DNA of 8,833 bases, taken from assembly GCA_947447845.1 (NCBI GenBank), contig CANFNO010000079.1:1-8833 (forward strand), written 5' to 3'. Source of the stretch: Burkholderiales bacterium (GTDB lineage Bacteria > Pseudomonadota > Gammaproteobacteria > Burkholderiales > Burkholderiaceae). The translations under genes were made by a program, and so were the position numbers. Under the pieces are notes generated by a model. That model searched no databases. It was not told where the DNA came from and was given only the letters and a program-made list of their open reading frames with translations. This document shows positions 1 through 8,724 of this stretch, piece after piece. Position 1 is the first letter of the stretch, and every line of letters begins with the position of its first letter.

Positions 1-1428
1 GTGCCCTGGGAGGCCGAGGCGTTTTACGCTCAGCCCGGCATGGCCGCCAAGAACCTGACGCTGAACTACTGGCCGGTCGGAACCGGCCCCTACATGCTGA
101 CCGACTATGTGGAAAACCGCCGCCACGAGTTGCAACGCAATCCCAACTACCGGGGAGAACCCTACCCTTGTGAAGGCGCGCCGGGTGACCGCGAGATGGG
201 CTATCTGGACGATTGCGGCAAGCCCCTGCCCTTTGTCGACCGCATCGTTTTTGACATCGAGAAAGAAGGCGTTCCGCTGCATGCCAAGTTTATGCAAGGC
301 TATTACGACTCCCCCGCGATCGAACGCCTGGACCGTGGCACCGACTTGCTGGTGGACATGGGCGACTCCCAGGAAAAAGAGCGTGAATACCGTGAGAAAG
401 GCCTGCGCCTGCCCACCACGATTGAAGCCACCAATTGGTATCTGGGCTTCAACTGGCTAGACCCCGTGCTGGGTGGTGGAGGTACGCCGGAGCAGGCCGA
501 TCGCAAACGCAAACTGCGCCAGGCGATCTCGATGGCGTTGGATTGGGAAGAGTACATCGCCATTTTCGAAAAAGGCCAGGCGGTGCCGGCCCACGGTCCG
601 GTACCGCCCTCACTGTTTGGCTACCGCGCGGATGGCCCCGCCGCCTTCGACCCGGTGGTCTATGCGCGCGCTGCCGATGGCAAACCCGTACGCCGTTCTC
701 TGGATGAGGCCAAGAAACTGCTGGCAGAGGCAGGCTACCCGGCAGGTCGCGATGCACAAAGTGGCAAACCTTTGGTGCTGAACTACGACTACCTGAGTGC
801 CAGCGGCCCAGGCAGCCGGGCCACCCTTGACTGGTATGTAAAACAGTTCGCCAAGCTGGGCATTCAACTAGAAATTCGGGCCACCGACTACAACCGCTTC
901 CAGGAGAAGATGAGCAAGGGTTCTGCGCAAATCTATTTCTGGGGTTGGCTGGCCGATTACCCCGACGCCGAGAATTTCCTCTTCATGTTTTATGGCCCGA
1001 ATTCCAAAGCCCTGACGCAGGGTAACGGCGAAAACAATTCCAACTACCAGAGCGCGGCCTTTGACAAACTCTATGAGCAGATGAAGTTCCTGGACGACGG
1101 CCCCAGGAAGCAGGAACTGATTGACCAGATGATCACAATCCTGCAGCAGGACGCGGTGTGGAGCTTTGGCTACTTCCCGACCTCCGCTGCGGCCTACCAC
1201 CAGTGGGTGTACAACGGCAAGCCGACGCAAATTGTCCGCAACCACATCACCTATCTGCGCCTGGACCCGAAGCTGCGTGCACAGAAAATTCGCGAGTGGA
1301 ACAACCCCATCTGGTGGCCCATCCCCCTTCTGATACTGGCACTGCTGGCCGCCGTGGTGCCGGCCTGGCGGCTGTGGCGCCTGCGCGAGCAGGAAAATGC
1401 GGCCCGCTCCGTCGTCGGAAAAGTCTGA
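1..1428 (+). CDS. Peptide-type ABC transporter substrate-binding protein (SBP_bac_5 family), 5'-truncated by the window edge, with C-terminal membrane anchor
   Basis: This is the C-terminal 475 residues of an extracytoplasmic binding protein of the oligopeptide/dipeptide/nickel class, which captures a ligand in the periplasm and hands it to the permeases encoded next. Family signs are the PVGTGPY motif (about residues 26-32) followed by a RNPNYRG stretch, LRQAISMALDWEE (about 172-184), and the EAKKLLAEAGYPAG segment typical of SBP_bac_5 proteins. No signal peptide is visible, and the frame is open from the first base, so the N-terminal lobe and export signal lie upstream; the GTG at position 1 is not a credible start. 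After the binding domain comes a hydrophobic, tryptophan-rich segment (about residues 438-456) followed by arginines (R457, R460, R462). This predicts a helix with its C-terminus in the cytoplasm, which is unusual for a Gram-negative binding protein. The stop is 16 nt before the next gene. Family call is firm; the ligand is inferred only as peptide-like. Confidence 0.9.
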   Translation: MPWEAEAFYAQPGMAAKNLTLNYWPVGTGPYMLTDYVENRRHELQRNPNYRGEPYPCEGAPGDREMGYLDDCGKPLPFVDRIVFDIEKEGVPLHAKFMQGYYDSPAIERLDRGTDLLVDMGDSQEKEREYREKGLRLPTTIEATNWYLGFNWLDPVLGGGGTPEQADRKRKLRQAISMALDWEEYIAIFEKGQAVPAHGPVPPSLFGYRADGPAAFDPVVYARAADGKPVRRSLDEAKKLLAEAGYPAGRDAQSGKPLVLNYDYLSASGPGSRATLDWYVKQFAKLGIQLEIRATDYNRFQEKMSKGSAQIYFWGWLADYPDAENFLFMFYGPNSKALTQGNGENNSNYQSAAFDKLYEQMKFLDDGPRKQELIDQMITILQQDAVWSFGYFPTSAAAYHQWVYNGKPTQIVRNHITYLRLDPKLRAQKIREWNNPIWWPIPLLILALLAAVVPAWRLWRLREQENAARSVVGKV

Positions 1429-1444
1429 TGAAAAGAGTCTCACG

Positions 1445-2422
1445 ATGCTGAACTACATCATCCGCCGCTCGCTGTATGGATTGCTGATTCTGGTGGGTGT
1501 GAACCTGCTGACCTTTGTGCTGTTTTTTGCCATCAACACCCCGGACGACATGGCACGCATGAACATCGGTGGCAAACGCGTGACGCAAGACGCCATCGAG
1601 AAATGGAAGATCGAGCGCGGCTACAACAAACCCCTGCTGTGGAACCAGGAGGCGGCCTCTACACAAAAGCTGACCAACACCATTTTCTTTGAGCGCTCGG
1701 TGCAACTGTTCGCATTGGATCTGGGTTCGTCCGACAGTGGCCGTGACATCCGTTACGAACTCGGCAAACGCATGGGGCCTTCGCTGGCGCTGGCGCTACC
1801 CACCTTTGTGCTGGGTCTGTTTGCGGTGATTTCGTACGCTTTGCTGATGGTCTTTTTCCGATCGACCTATCTGGACTTTTGGGGCTTTAGTCTGGCGGTG
1901 GTGCTGATGTCCATCTCGGCACTTTTTTACATCCTGATGGGGCAATACTTTTTCTCCAGGCTGCTCAAACTGGTGCCCATCTCTGGCTACGAAAGCGGTG
2001 CCGACGCGCTGCTATTTCTGGCGCTACCCGTGTGTATCGGCCTGGTCTCGCGCCTGGGCGGCGAGGCGATTTTTTATCGCACCATCTTTCTCGAAGAGAT
2101 CAGCAAAGACTATGTCCGCACCGCACGCGCCAAGGGCTTGTCCGAGCCGGTGGTGTTGTTCAAGCATGTGTTGCGCAATGCCTTGCTACCCATTCTGACC
2201 AGCACGGTGGCCGTGCTGCCCTTGCTGTTTCTGGGTGCCTTGCTGATGGAGTCCTTCTTTGGCATTCCGGGTCTTGGCAGCTACACCATTGATGCCATCA
2301 ATGCGCAAGACTTTGCGGTGGTGCGCGTCATGGTGTTTGTCGGCTCGGCGCTCTACATTGTCGGGCTGATACTGACGGACATTACCTACAGCATTGCGGA
2401 CCCGCGCATTCGTCTGCGCTAA
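1445..2422 (+). CDS. ABC transporter permease, DppB/OppB/YejB type
   Basis: This 325-residue inner-membrane permease forms half of the translocation pore of a peptide-type importer. The N-terminus (MLNYIIRRSLYG, then a hydrophobic helix at about 11-30) is the standard DppB-like opening. A periplasmic loop (about 31-110) contains the LDLGSS motif at 91-96. Further membrane segments lie near 114-137, 146-170, 187-203, 251-270 and 293-312. The cytoplasmic EAA loop that docks on the ATPase is clear at about 222-250 (DYVRTARAKG followed by LRNALLP). The end, ADPRIRLR, is typical of the family, and the length is usual (about 305-365). The PGDP motif common just after the first helix is replaced here by a TPDD stretch. 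The start at 1445 is preferred because it gives the canonical N-terminus and has a weak purine run (1431-1437) 7 nt upstream; the in-frame ATG at 1397 would overlap the preceding gene. The gene lies in the transporter operon. Confidence 0.93.
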   Translation: MLNYIIRRSLYGLLILVGVNLLTFVLFFAINTPDDMARMNIGGKRVTQDAIEKWKIERGYNKPLLWNQEAASTQKLTNTIFFERSVQLFALDLGSSDSGRDIRYELGKRMGPSLALALPTFVLGLFAVISYALLMVFFRSTYLDFWGFSLAVVLMSISALFYILMGQYFFSRLLKLVPISGYESGADALLFLALPVCIGLVSRLGGEAIFYRTIFLEEISKDYVRTARAKGLSEPVVLFKHVLRNALLPILTSTVAVLPLLFLGALLMESFFGIPGLGSYTIDAINAQDFAVVRVMVFVGSALYIVGLILTDITYSIADPRIRLR

Positions 2423-2430
2423 TAGCTACC

Positions 2431-3906
2431 ATGCCAAAATTCGTCCTGCTCGCTACCGACATCGTGCTGTTGCTGATTTTGCTGGCCATGTTCTGGTATG
2501 TGCGCCACGCCTGGCGCAACGCGAATTTGCGCAAGACCTGGCGCATCGTCGGTCGCAACGCTGCAGCCATGTGCTCAGCCGTTTTGCTGCTGCTGTTTCT
2601 GGCGACGGCCGTGCTCGACTCGGTGCACTTTCGGCCTTTGTTGCCTCCCGCTCCTGGCGCTGCTGCCAATGTCGAACCCGCCTACGCCACCACCACGCTA
2701 TCGCTGCTGGACCAACTGCTTTCCGGGCCACGCGAGGCGCGTGAAAAGTCGTACTCCATTCCCCTGGGTACGCACCGGTTTTCCAAGGAGAGCATGCAGA
2801 TTGACGGTGCCAGCGTGCGCGACTATCCCCGCCTGGAGTTCGGTGGCAAACACCTGAGCAACCCGGCGCAGCAATGGCTTACCGACGTGGTCCAACGCAG
2901 CCTGACAGGGTTATTGTTTGGGCTCTTTCTCAGTTTGCTGCTATGGCTAATCACGGCTTGGCTTATGGCGCGGCTGACAGGTGGAGGCTTTCAGGCCACC
3001 TGGCGCGCGTTATTGTCCAACCAGACTGCTCTGCCCTGGCGCGCCATGTTGCTCACTGCAAGCGTGGTGCTGCTTTTTGCCGGATGGGTGTCAGCCCTCT
3101 GGCCTTATTACCATGTGCTCGGCACCGACCAGACGGGCAATGACATCCTGTTGCAAGCTTTGAAGTCGATTCGCACCGCCGTCATCATTGGTTCGGTGGC
3201 CACCATTGCCACATTACCATTTGCCGTGATGCTGGGCGTACTGGCCGGTTACTTCAAGGGCTGGGTGGATGACATCATTCAATACACCTACACGGTGCTC
3301 TCCTCCATCCCTTCGGTGTTGCTGATCGCCGCCTGCGTGTTGCTCATACAAGGCTTTGTGGACAGCCACCCCGATGTCTTTGTGACCGGCCTGGAGCGCG
3401 CCGACGTGCGCCTGTTTTTCCTGGCCACTATTTTGGGACTGACCGGCTGGGCCTCGCTGGCGCGGCTATTGCGCGCAGAAACTTTCAAGCTGGTGGAGCT
3501 CGATTACGTGCAGGCAGCGCGCGCGTTTGGTGTGTCCCACTGGGGCATCATGCGCCGCCACATTCTGCCCAACGTCATTCACATCGTGCTGATTGTGTCG
3601 GTGCTGGATTTCTCTGGCCTGGTGCTGCTCGAAGCCGTGCTGTCGTATGTGGGCGTGGGTGTGGACCCGACCACCATCAGCTTTGGCACCATGATCAACA
3701 GCGCACGCACCGAGTTGGCCCGCGACCCCGCCATCTGGTGGAACCTGTTGGCAGGTTTTGCCTTTATGGTGACCATGGTGTTGTCGCTGCAACTGTTTGC
3801 CAGTGGTGTGCAAGACGCGTTTGATCCGCGTGCCCACGCCTTGCGAGTGCAACGCAAAGCGCGCACCCTGGCCGTGCAAGGCGCGCAGGCAAAGGATGGC
3901 GCATGA
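2431..3906 (+). CDS. ABC transporter permease, DppC/OppC/YejE type, with long N-terminal extension
   Basis: This 491-residue protein is the second inner-membrane permease, expected to pair with the one encoded just upstream. Its C-terminal ~265 residues are a normal DppC-like module: LGTDQTGND at 230-238, membrane helices near 246-271, 284-307, 328-347, 386-408 and 438-460, the EAA loop at 358-380 (DYVQAARAFG ... RRHILP), and the typical ending QDAFDPR at 461-467. The N-terminal ~225 residues are unusual: helices at about 4-25 and 44-64, a periplasmic loop of roughly 90 residues, then two more helices near 158-182 and 206-224 before the LGTD motif. DppC proteins are usually about 280-300 residues with one helix before that motif, and E. 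coli YejE is about 340. The start follows the previous stop by 8 nt with no clear ribosome binding site, suggesting coupled translation. The last 4 nt overlap the ATPase gene. Confidence 0.92.
   Translation: MPKFVLLATDIVLLLILLAMFWYVRHAWRNANLRKTWRIVGRNAAAMCSAVLLLLFLATAVLDSVHFRPLLPPAPGAAANVEPAYATTTLSLLDQLLSGPREAREKSYSIPLGTHRFSKESMQIDGASVRDYPRLEFGGKHLSNPAQQWLTDVVQRSLTGLLFGLFLSLLLWLITAWLMARLTGGGFQATWRALLSNQTALPWRAMLLTASVVLLFAGWVSALWPYYHVLGTDQTGNDILLQALKSIRTAVIIGSVATIATLPFAVMLGVLAGYFKGWVDDIIQYTYTVLSSIPSVLLIAACVLLIQGFVDSHPDVFVTGLERADVRLFFLATILGLTGWASLARLLRAETFKLVELDYVQAARAFGVSHWGIMRRHILPNVIHIVLIVSVLDFSGLVLLEAVLSYVGVGVDPTTISFGTMINSARTELARDPAIWWNLLAGFAFMVTMVLSLQLFASGVQDAFDPRAHALRVQRKARTLAVQGAQAKDGA
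3892..3896 (+). promoter_or_regulatory. Ribosome binding site of the ATPase gene
   Basis: AAGGA lies 6 nt before the ATG at 3903, inside the end of the preceding permease gene. It supports the start that gives the 4-nt ATGA stop/start overlap, so the two genes are likely translationally coupled. Confidence 0.7.
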
Positions 3907-5777
3907 GCCTGCTACAAATTGACGGACTGACCACCGAACTCGATAGCGACAGCGGGCTCATACGTGCGGTGGATGCGCTCTCGCTCAGCATAGAGCGCGG
4001 CCAAACACTGGCACTGGTGGGCGAGTCCGGTTGCGGCAAGTCCATGACGGCTTTGTCTATTCTGCGATTGTTGCCGCAAAACGGACGCGTCAGTGACGGC
4101 ACAGTGCATCTGCAAGACCTGGATGTGACGGCCTTGCCCGAAGCCCGCATGCGCGATGTCCGGGGACGGCGCATAAGCATGATTTTTCAGGAACCCGCCA
4201 CCAGCCTGAACCCGGTGTTTACTGTGGGCCAACAGATTGTGGAAGTGATCGAGCGCCACACCGCCACACGCGGTGCAGAAGCGCAAGCGCAAGCGCTGCA
4301 GTGGCTGCACCGGGTTGGTCTGCCAGAACCCGAGCAGCGCCTGCACAGTTACCCGTTCCAGCTTTCCGGCGGGCAGAAGCAACGCGTCATGATCGCCATG
4401 GCGCTTGCCGCAGAGCCTGACCTGGTGATAGCCGACGAGCCGACCACGGCACTGGACGTGACCATTCAGGCGCAAATTCTGGACCTGCTCAAGGAACTGC
4501 AGGCCTCGCTCAAAATGGCCATTTTGCTCATCACCCATGACCTGGCAGTGGTGTCGCACATGGCGCACCATGTGGCCCTGATGTATGCGGGCCAGATTAT
4601 CGAAACCGCGTCGGCGAAAGACTTCTTCACCCGGCCTCTGCACCCCTATGCAGCGGCCTTGTTTGCTGCCCTGCCGGACCAACGTCAGCGCGGACGTGCG
4701 CTGCTGTCTATCGCGGGTTCGGTGCCTGCGCTCGACCAGGATTTTGCGGGCTGCCGTTTTGCCGACAGGTGCACCCAAGCCTTTACCGCCTGCCATGCCG
4801 CGCCCCCTGCGCTGACCGAATACAGCGCGGGGCACGCGGTGCGCTGCGTGCTTTATTCCAATGTTGCCAAGGATGGCAAGGACACATCCCCCGCTGTTGT
4901 AGAAAGCCCCGCAAGCGATGCGGAGCCAACACAAATAGATCACGCCACAGCACAAGGAGCGGCCTCCGCCCTGTTGTTGGAAGTGCGTGACTTGCGCGTC
5001 GGGTTTCCGATTCGCAAAGGGCTGTTGCAGCGCACACAGGGCTACGTGCAAGCGGTAGACGGCGTCAGCTTTTCGTTGGCGCCGGCGCGCACACTGGCGC
5101 TGGTGGGAGAGTCCGGCAGCGGCAAGACCACGGTGGCCAAAGCCTTGCTGCAACTCTTGCGCGGCGTGGCACGCGTTGAGGGCAGCGTGGAACTAGCCGG
5201 GCAGAGCCTCAACAGTTTGCAGGGTGAGTCACTTCGACTGGCCCGGCGCTCGGCGCAAATCGTGTTTCAGGACCCGTTTGCCTCGCTCAACCCACGCATG
5301 CGCGTGAAGGATATTCTGGAAGAAGGCGTGGCCTCGTTGTGCCCCGAGGTCGATACCACTGAGCGTGTTCAGCGCGTGCGCACACTGCTGGAGCGCGTGG
5401 GCCTGCGCGAGGACGCACTGGGCCGCTACCCACATGAATTCTCGGGCGGACAGCGCCAGCGCCTGGCGATTGCACGGGCACTTGCTGTGCAACCGCGCCT
5501 GATTGTGGCGGACGAACCCACCTCGGCACTGGACGTATCCGTGCAAGCGCAAATTCTCAATCTGCTGCGCGAATTGCAGAACGATCTGGGATTGAGTTAT
5601 TTATTTATCACCCACAACTTCAATGTCGTGGAATACCTGGCCGACGACGTGGCCGTCATGCAAAACGGAAAAATCGTCGAAGCCGGGCCGGTGGCCTCGC
5701 TGCTGCAAAGTCCGCAACACCTGTATACGCAAACCTTGCTGGCTGCGGTGCCCCGCTTGGCGCGAACGTTTAGCTAA
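3903..5777 (+). CDS. Fused double ABC ATPase of a peptide-type importer, YejF/GsiA-like
   Basis: This 624-residue cytoplasmic protein carries both ATPase domains of the importer, so one polypeptide would power transport through the two permeases. Domain 1 has Walker A GESGCGKS (40-47), Q-loop Q96, signature LSGGQKQR (154-161), Walker B ending DE (178-179) and H-loop H212. It is followed by an oligopeptide-transporter C-terminal segment (about 233-315) with C284, C290 and C297 in GCRFADRC...C, the pattern found after DppD/OppD ATPases. A variable linker follows (about 318-355). Domain 2 has Walker A GESGSGKT (402-409), Q456, signature FSGGQRQR (513-520), DE at 537-538 and H571. All catalytic motifs in both halves are intact. 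The stretch [11 protein letters not shown] (368-378) closely resembles the opening of the second half of E. coli YejF. YejF (about 530 aa) has no cysteine-rich segment between its halves; this protein does, which explains its extra length. It is the last gene of the operon. Confidence 0.95.
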   Translation: MSLLQIDGLTTELDSDSGLIRAVDALSLSIERGQTLALVGESGCGKSMTALSILRLLPQNGRVSDGTVHLQDLDVTALPEARMRDVRGRRISMIFQEPATSLNPVFTVGQQIVEVIERHTATRGAEAQAQALQWLHRVGLPEPEQRLHSYPFQLSGGQKQRVMIAMALAAEPDLVIADEPTTALDVTIQAQILDLLKELQASLKMAILLITHDLAVVSHMAHHVALMYAGQIIETASAKDFFTRPLHPYAAALFAALPDQRQRGRALLSIAGSVPALDQDFAGCRFADRCTQAFTACHAAPPALTEYSAGHAVRCVLYSNVAKDGKDTSPAVVESPASDAEPTQIDHATAQGAASALLLEVRDLRVGFPIRKGLLQRTQGYVQAVDGVSFSLAPARTLALVGESGSGKTTVAKALLQLLRGVARVEGSVELAGQSLNSLQGESLRLARRSAQIVFQDPFASLNPRMRVKDILEEGVASLCPEVDTTERVQRVRTLLERVGLREDALGRYPHEFSGGQRQRLAIARALAVQPRLIVADEPTSALDVSVQAQILNLLRELQNDLGLSYLFITHNFNVVEYLADDVAVMQNGKIVEAGPVASLLQSPQHLYTQTLLAAVPRLARTFS

Positions 5778-5798
5778 GACAGCGGGGTGCTAAAGCAA

Positions 5799-5833
5799 AA
5801 AGGCCGACCCGCCATCACAGCGGGTCGGCCTTT
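5799..5833. terminator. Bidirectional Rho-independent terminator between convergent genes
   Basis: A perfect 14-bp inverted repeat (5799-5812 with 5820-5833, rich in G and C) encloses a 7-nt loop. On the + strand the hairpin ends in TTT followed by ATAT, 21 nt after the ATPase stop. On the - strand it ends in five T residues, then GCTTT, 13 nt after the receptor stop. The AAA/TTT ends of the stem serve as the U tract for each direction, and the - strand tract is the better one. This is the only notable structure in the short gap 5778-5846. Confidence 0.88.
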
Positions 5834-5846
5834 ATATGGTCTTCAA

Positions 5847-8717
5847 TTAGAAACTAAAGGTTCCGTTCAGATAGACGGTGCTGCCACGCGGGTCGTAGTA
5901 GCGTCCATCCCAACCCACTTCCTGGCCACGGTTCAGGCCACCTTGCGACAGCACAAATGGTGGCTGCTTGTTGAACAGATTCAGCATGCCAACGGTCAGT
6001 GAAATCGACTTGCTGGGCCGATAGGTCGTCTGCCAGTCAAAGGTAACGTAGCTTGGTACGGTTACACGATAGTTGACATCATCACCACCTGCACCGGGGC
6101 CGGCCAGAATACTGGGGTCGGCCGCAGAATCAAGGTAACTGGACTTGAAGTTAGCGGTCAAAGCATGGCTCCACTGGCCGATATCGTAGGTGTTGATCCA
6201 CTTGCCTTGCCAGTCAAAAATAACCGATGCCTGTTGGTCACGATTGCCCAGACTGGAGAAATACACCCCGCCTTTTTCAGCCTGTGCGTCCGAGCGCAGA
6301 ATGAAGGTCGTGATGAAGTTGGAGGTCCAACGACCCTCACCCAACTTCGTGCGCGTCGTCACATCCAGGTCAATGCCCGTGGTGACAGAGTCGCCCAGGT
6401 TTTCGTTCGGTGAAACAAAGGCCAGCAACTTTTTGCCGGTCGAAGGATCGGTGAAATCGGTGAAGTAGCGCGAATACTTTGCCGGATCTGCAAAAGCCAC
6501 CTGCTCGCTGATCTGCCCGATCGAGTTGGAAATCTGCACAGTCCAAAGGTCTGCACTGACAGTGGCACTAGGCGTCAACTCCCAGACAAAACCCAGTGTC
6601 GCCTGACGCGAGGTCTCAGGTTTCAGATCAGCATTGCCCTTGGCATACTGGTTGAATTGCGCTCCGTCATCGCACATTACGCCCAGCGAGGTGGACAGTG
6701 CCTGCAAGGCGTCTGATGCGGGGTCTCCGCTGCAGGTATAGGCGCTCTGGGTCACTCCGAAATTTTGCTTGGGTGCATTGACCTGCGCCAGCGAAGGTGC
6801 GATGTAGCCGGTGCCCAGTGAGCCGCGCACAAGAAACTGCTTACTTGGCTGGAAGCGCATCGCCAACTTACCAGTGATGTTGCTGCCAAAATCATTGGTG
6901 TTATCGTAGCGCGCCGAGGTGGTGAATTCAAGTTGCTTGCTAACCGGCAGACCCAGTTCAGCAAATAGGCCCAAGGTCTGACGGCTGGCAGAATAAGCTG
7001 GCTGTATACCTGTATCGCCAAAGCGCTGGTCTATGCCAGTGCCAACGCATGGACTTCCTGAAGTGGCACAGGGTTGACCATTGATGTCCACTGCGTAAGT
7101 TTTGCGTCCGCCAAGAACTTCACCGGTTTTAGCATCCAGTTTTTCGTTTTGGACAGTTGCTCCAAGTGCCAGTTGCACTGCACCGCCCGCCAAACTGCCT
7201 ATGCCCTTGGACGCCTGTGCGGATACTGAATCAAAGGTAGTTATGCCGCCATTCCAGTAGCCATCAATTTTGGCCGCCTGAATTGCAGCATTGCCGGCTG
7301 CGTTTTGACCACCCAAAGGTAAGAAGGGATCAAACCCTAAGGCAATGGCAGAGGCCACGCCGCTGACGCTGGCGTAGCCGCCTCCAAAAGTGTCCTTGGC
7401 TTCGTTAATTGAGTGCACAAGAGATGCGCTGTAGTCCCAATCCTGGATCGTGCCCTCAAGGCCGGTAACAAAGTGGGTCAGGCTTTGCTCATTGATGTTC
7501 GTACGCTTGCCCAATTCGGTAAAACGCAAGTTAGCATCGATGGTGTTGGGATCATAATCCACGCCGGAAACCAGACCTTGGTTGGTGGCCATGGCGATAG
7601 CGTGTGTCCAGGCGGGCGTGCCGGGGGTAATCGCCAGTTCTCCGGGGGGTGGAGCGATGCGGGCAATACTCTTGGTGGTGCCCCACAGCAGTTCGTTAAA
7701 CCATTTGGTGCCGCCACCAAGGTCCTTGTCAAAGCTCAGGTAGGCGTTGCTTCTTTCGCGCTCGGGATACACCTCTAGTTGCGACGTGAAGTCATAGCGG
7801 CATGACAAACCAGACTGAATATGTGCTGGCGGGCAACCAGCACCTGCGTCAGGCCCCGGATGAATCCGCGCGACTTGGCCCGTCGCATCATAGTAATTTG
7901 CGTTGGCAGGTACCGAACGCTTGGACGTACCCAATGCAGGAGATATTCCGATGAGTCGGCCATTTTCGTCAGTGCCAGAAATGATACCTGTCTTGGCAAA
8001 TTCCCGTTGGGTTGCAAGCAACTTCTTGCGCGTGTCACCACTCAGCGAGAAGCTGAAGTTGTATCCATCTTGATCGTAATTGCCAAAGCCCTTGCTCAAG
8101 CTGAAACGCTGTTCTTCAGCGCCGCCGCCCGTGGGGTTGGACATACCCGCAGAAACCACGAAATCAGTAGCTGATTTGCGCGTGATGATGTTGATCACAC
8201 CTGCCACTGCGTCAGCACCGTACAGGGCAGAAGCTCCGTCAGTCAGGATTTCAATGCGCTCGATGGCGGAGATAGGCAGCGTATTCAAATCCACACCATT
8301 CAAGGCGCCGGTAACCGCTTGACCGCCCGACTTGGCAATGCGGTGCCCATTGAGCAGCACAAGAGTGCGGGTCTCGCCAATGGAGTGAATAGACGCACCT
8401 GCGAAGCCATAGGTTTCGCCGCCGACGGCACTGCCCTCGACCGTGGAGGATTGCATGGCTGGCAACAGCTGAATCAGATCCGTGGTGTTGGTAGCGCCGG
8501 TTTGCTCGATCTGCTTGCGGGTAAAAGTTTGAACCGGCAGAGCCGTTTCGCCCGACACGCGTTTGATGGCAGAACCTGTGATCTCAACCCGTTGCAAGGA
8601 AGGGCTTTCGTCCTGCGCATTAGCAGCTTGAAAGGCACAAACCGCCAAAGACGCACAACACACTTGTGCGGCCGCGCGCGCTAACGCGCTATGACGAAAG
8701 AAACGGGGATGCTTCAT
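5847..8717 (-). CDS. TonB-dependent outer-membrane receptor
   Basis: This 956-residue outer-membrane protein is expected to import a ligand into the periplasm using energy from TonB-ExbB-ExbD. Residues 1-34 are a Sec signal peptide (basic start, hydrophobic core, likely cut after ANA). A TonB-box-like stretch RVEITGS follows at 43-49. The plug domain (about 55-182) shows LVLLNGHR (119-126), LPISAIERIEI (147-157) and the conserved GASALYGADAVAGVINIITR (161-180). The remainder is beta-barrel, with ADLKPETS (696-703), a LNLFNKQPP segment (912-920), YYDPRG (940-945) and a final strand ending in phenylalanine, as needed for barrel insertion. Three cysteine pairs (295/306, 550/557, 662/682) lie in probable extracellular loops. 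The start at 8717 has a strong ribosome binding site and begins the signal peptide correctly; the ATG at 8753 has neither advantage. No sigma or anti-sigma genes are visible beside it. The ligand cannot be read from the sequence: siderophore, cobalamin, peptide, plant or sugar compounds are all possible. Confidence 0.95.
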   Translation of the reverse strand: MKHPRFFRHSALARAAAQVCCASLAVCAFQAANAQDESPSLQRVEITGSAIKRVSGETALPVQTFTRKQIEQTGATNTTDLIQLLPAMQSSTVEGSAVGGETYGFAGASIHSIGETRTLVLLNGHRIAKSGGQAVTGALNGVDLNTLPISAIERIEILTDGASALYGADAVAGVINIITRKSATDFVVSAGMSNPTGGGAEEQRFSLSKGFGNYDQDGYNFSFSLSGDTRKKLLATQREFAKTGIISGTDENGRLIGISPALGTSKRSVPANANYYDATGQVARIHPGPDAGAGCPPAHIQSGLSCRYDFTSQLEVYPERERSNAYLSFDKDLGGGTKWFNELLWGTTKSIARIAPPPGELAITPGTPAWTHAIAMATNQGLVSGVDYDPNTIDANLRFTELGKRTNINEQSLTHFVTGLEGTIQDWDYSASLVHSINEAKDTFGGGYASVSGVASAIALGFDPFLPLGGQNAAGNAAIQAAKIDGYWNGGITTFDSVSAQASKGIGSLAGGAVQLALGATVQNEKLDAKTGEVLGGRKTYAVDINGQPCATSGSPCVGTGIDQRFGDTGIQPAYSASRQTLGLFAELGLPVSKQLEFTTSARYDNTNDFGSNITGKLAMRFQPSKQFLVRGSLGTGYIAPSLAQVNAPKQNFGVTQSAYTCSGDPASDALQALSTSLGVMCDDGAQFNQYAKGNADLKPETSRQATLGFVWELTPSATVSADLWTVQISNSIGQISEQVAFADPAKYSRYFTDFTDPSTGKKLLAFVSPNENLGDSVTTGIDLDVTTRTKLGEGRWTSNFITTFILRSDAQAEKGGVYFSSLGNRDQQASVIFDWQGKWINTYDIGQWSHALTANFKSSYLDSAADPSILAGPGAGGDDVNYRVTVPSYVTFDWQTTYRPSKSISLTVGMLNLFNKQPPFVLSQGGLNRGQEVGWDGRYYDPRGSTVYLNGTFSF

Positions 8718-8724
8718 ATGGGTT

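Noticed and set aside
1..3. GTG at the first base as a real start codon.
   Set aside because: The protein would lack a signal peptide and the whole N-terminal lobe of the family; the frame is simply cut by the window edge.
868..1443. A 191-codon open frame on the - strand opposite the binding protein gene.
   Set aside because: It is a shadow of a well-supported coding frame, with no domain and no convincing start signal.
1428..1451. ATGA overlap at the end of the binding protein gene as a start for the next gene.
   Set aside because: The ATG at 1428 is out of frame with the permease and stops after seven codons; the ATG at 1445 gives the canonical permease start.
3912..5153. A 413-codon open frame on the - strand opposite the ATPase gene.
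   Set aside because: It lies wholly antisense to a protein with every ATPase motif intact, has a low-complexity Gln/Arg/His-rich translation with no recognisable domain, and is explained by codon bias in GC-rich DNA.
8637..8660. Cysteines in the receptor signal peptide (C20, C21, C27) as a lipoprotein lipobox.
   Set aside because: The residue before C27 is valine and the context does not fit a lipobox; a type I cleavage site (ANA before Gln35) lies just downstream and fits an outer-membrane barrel.
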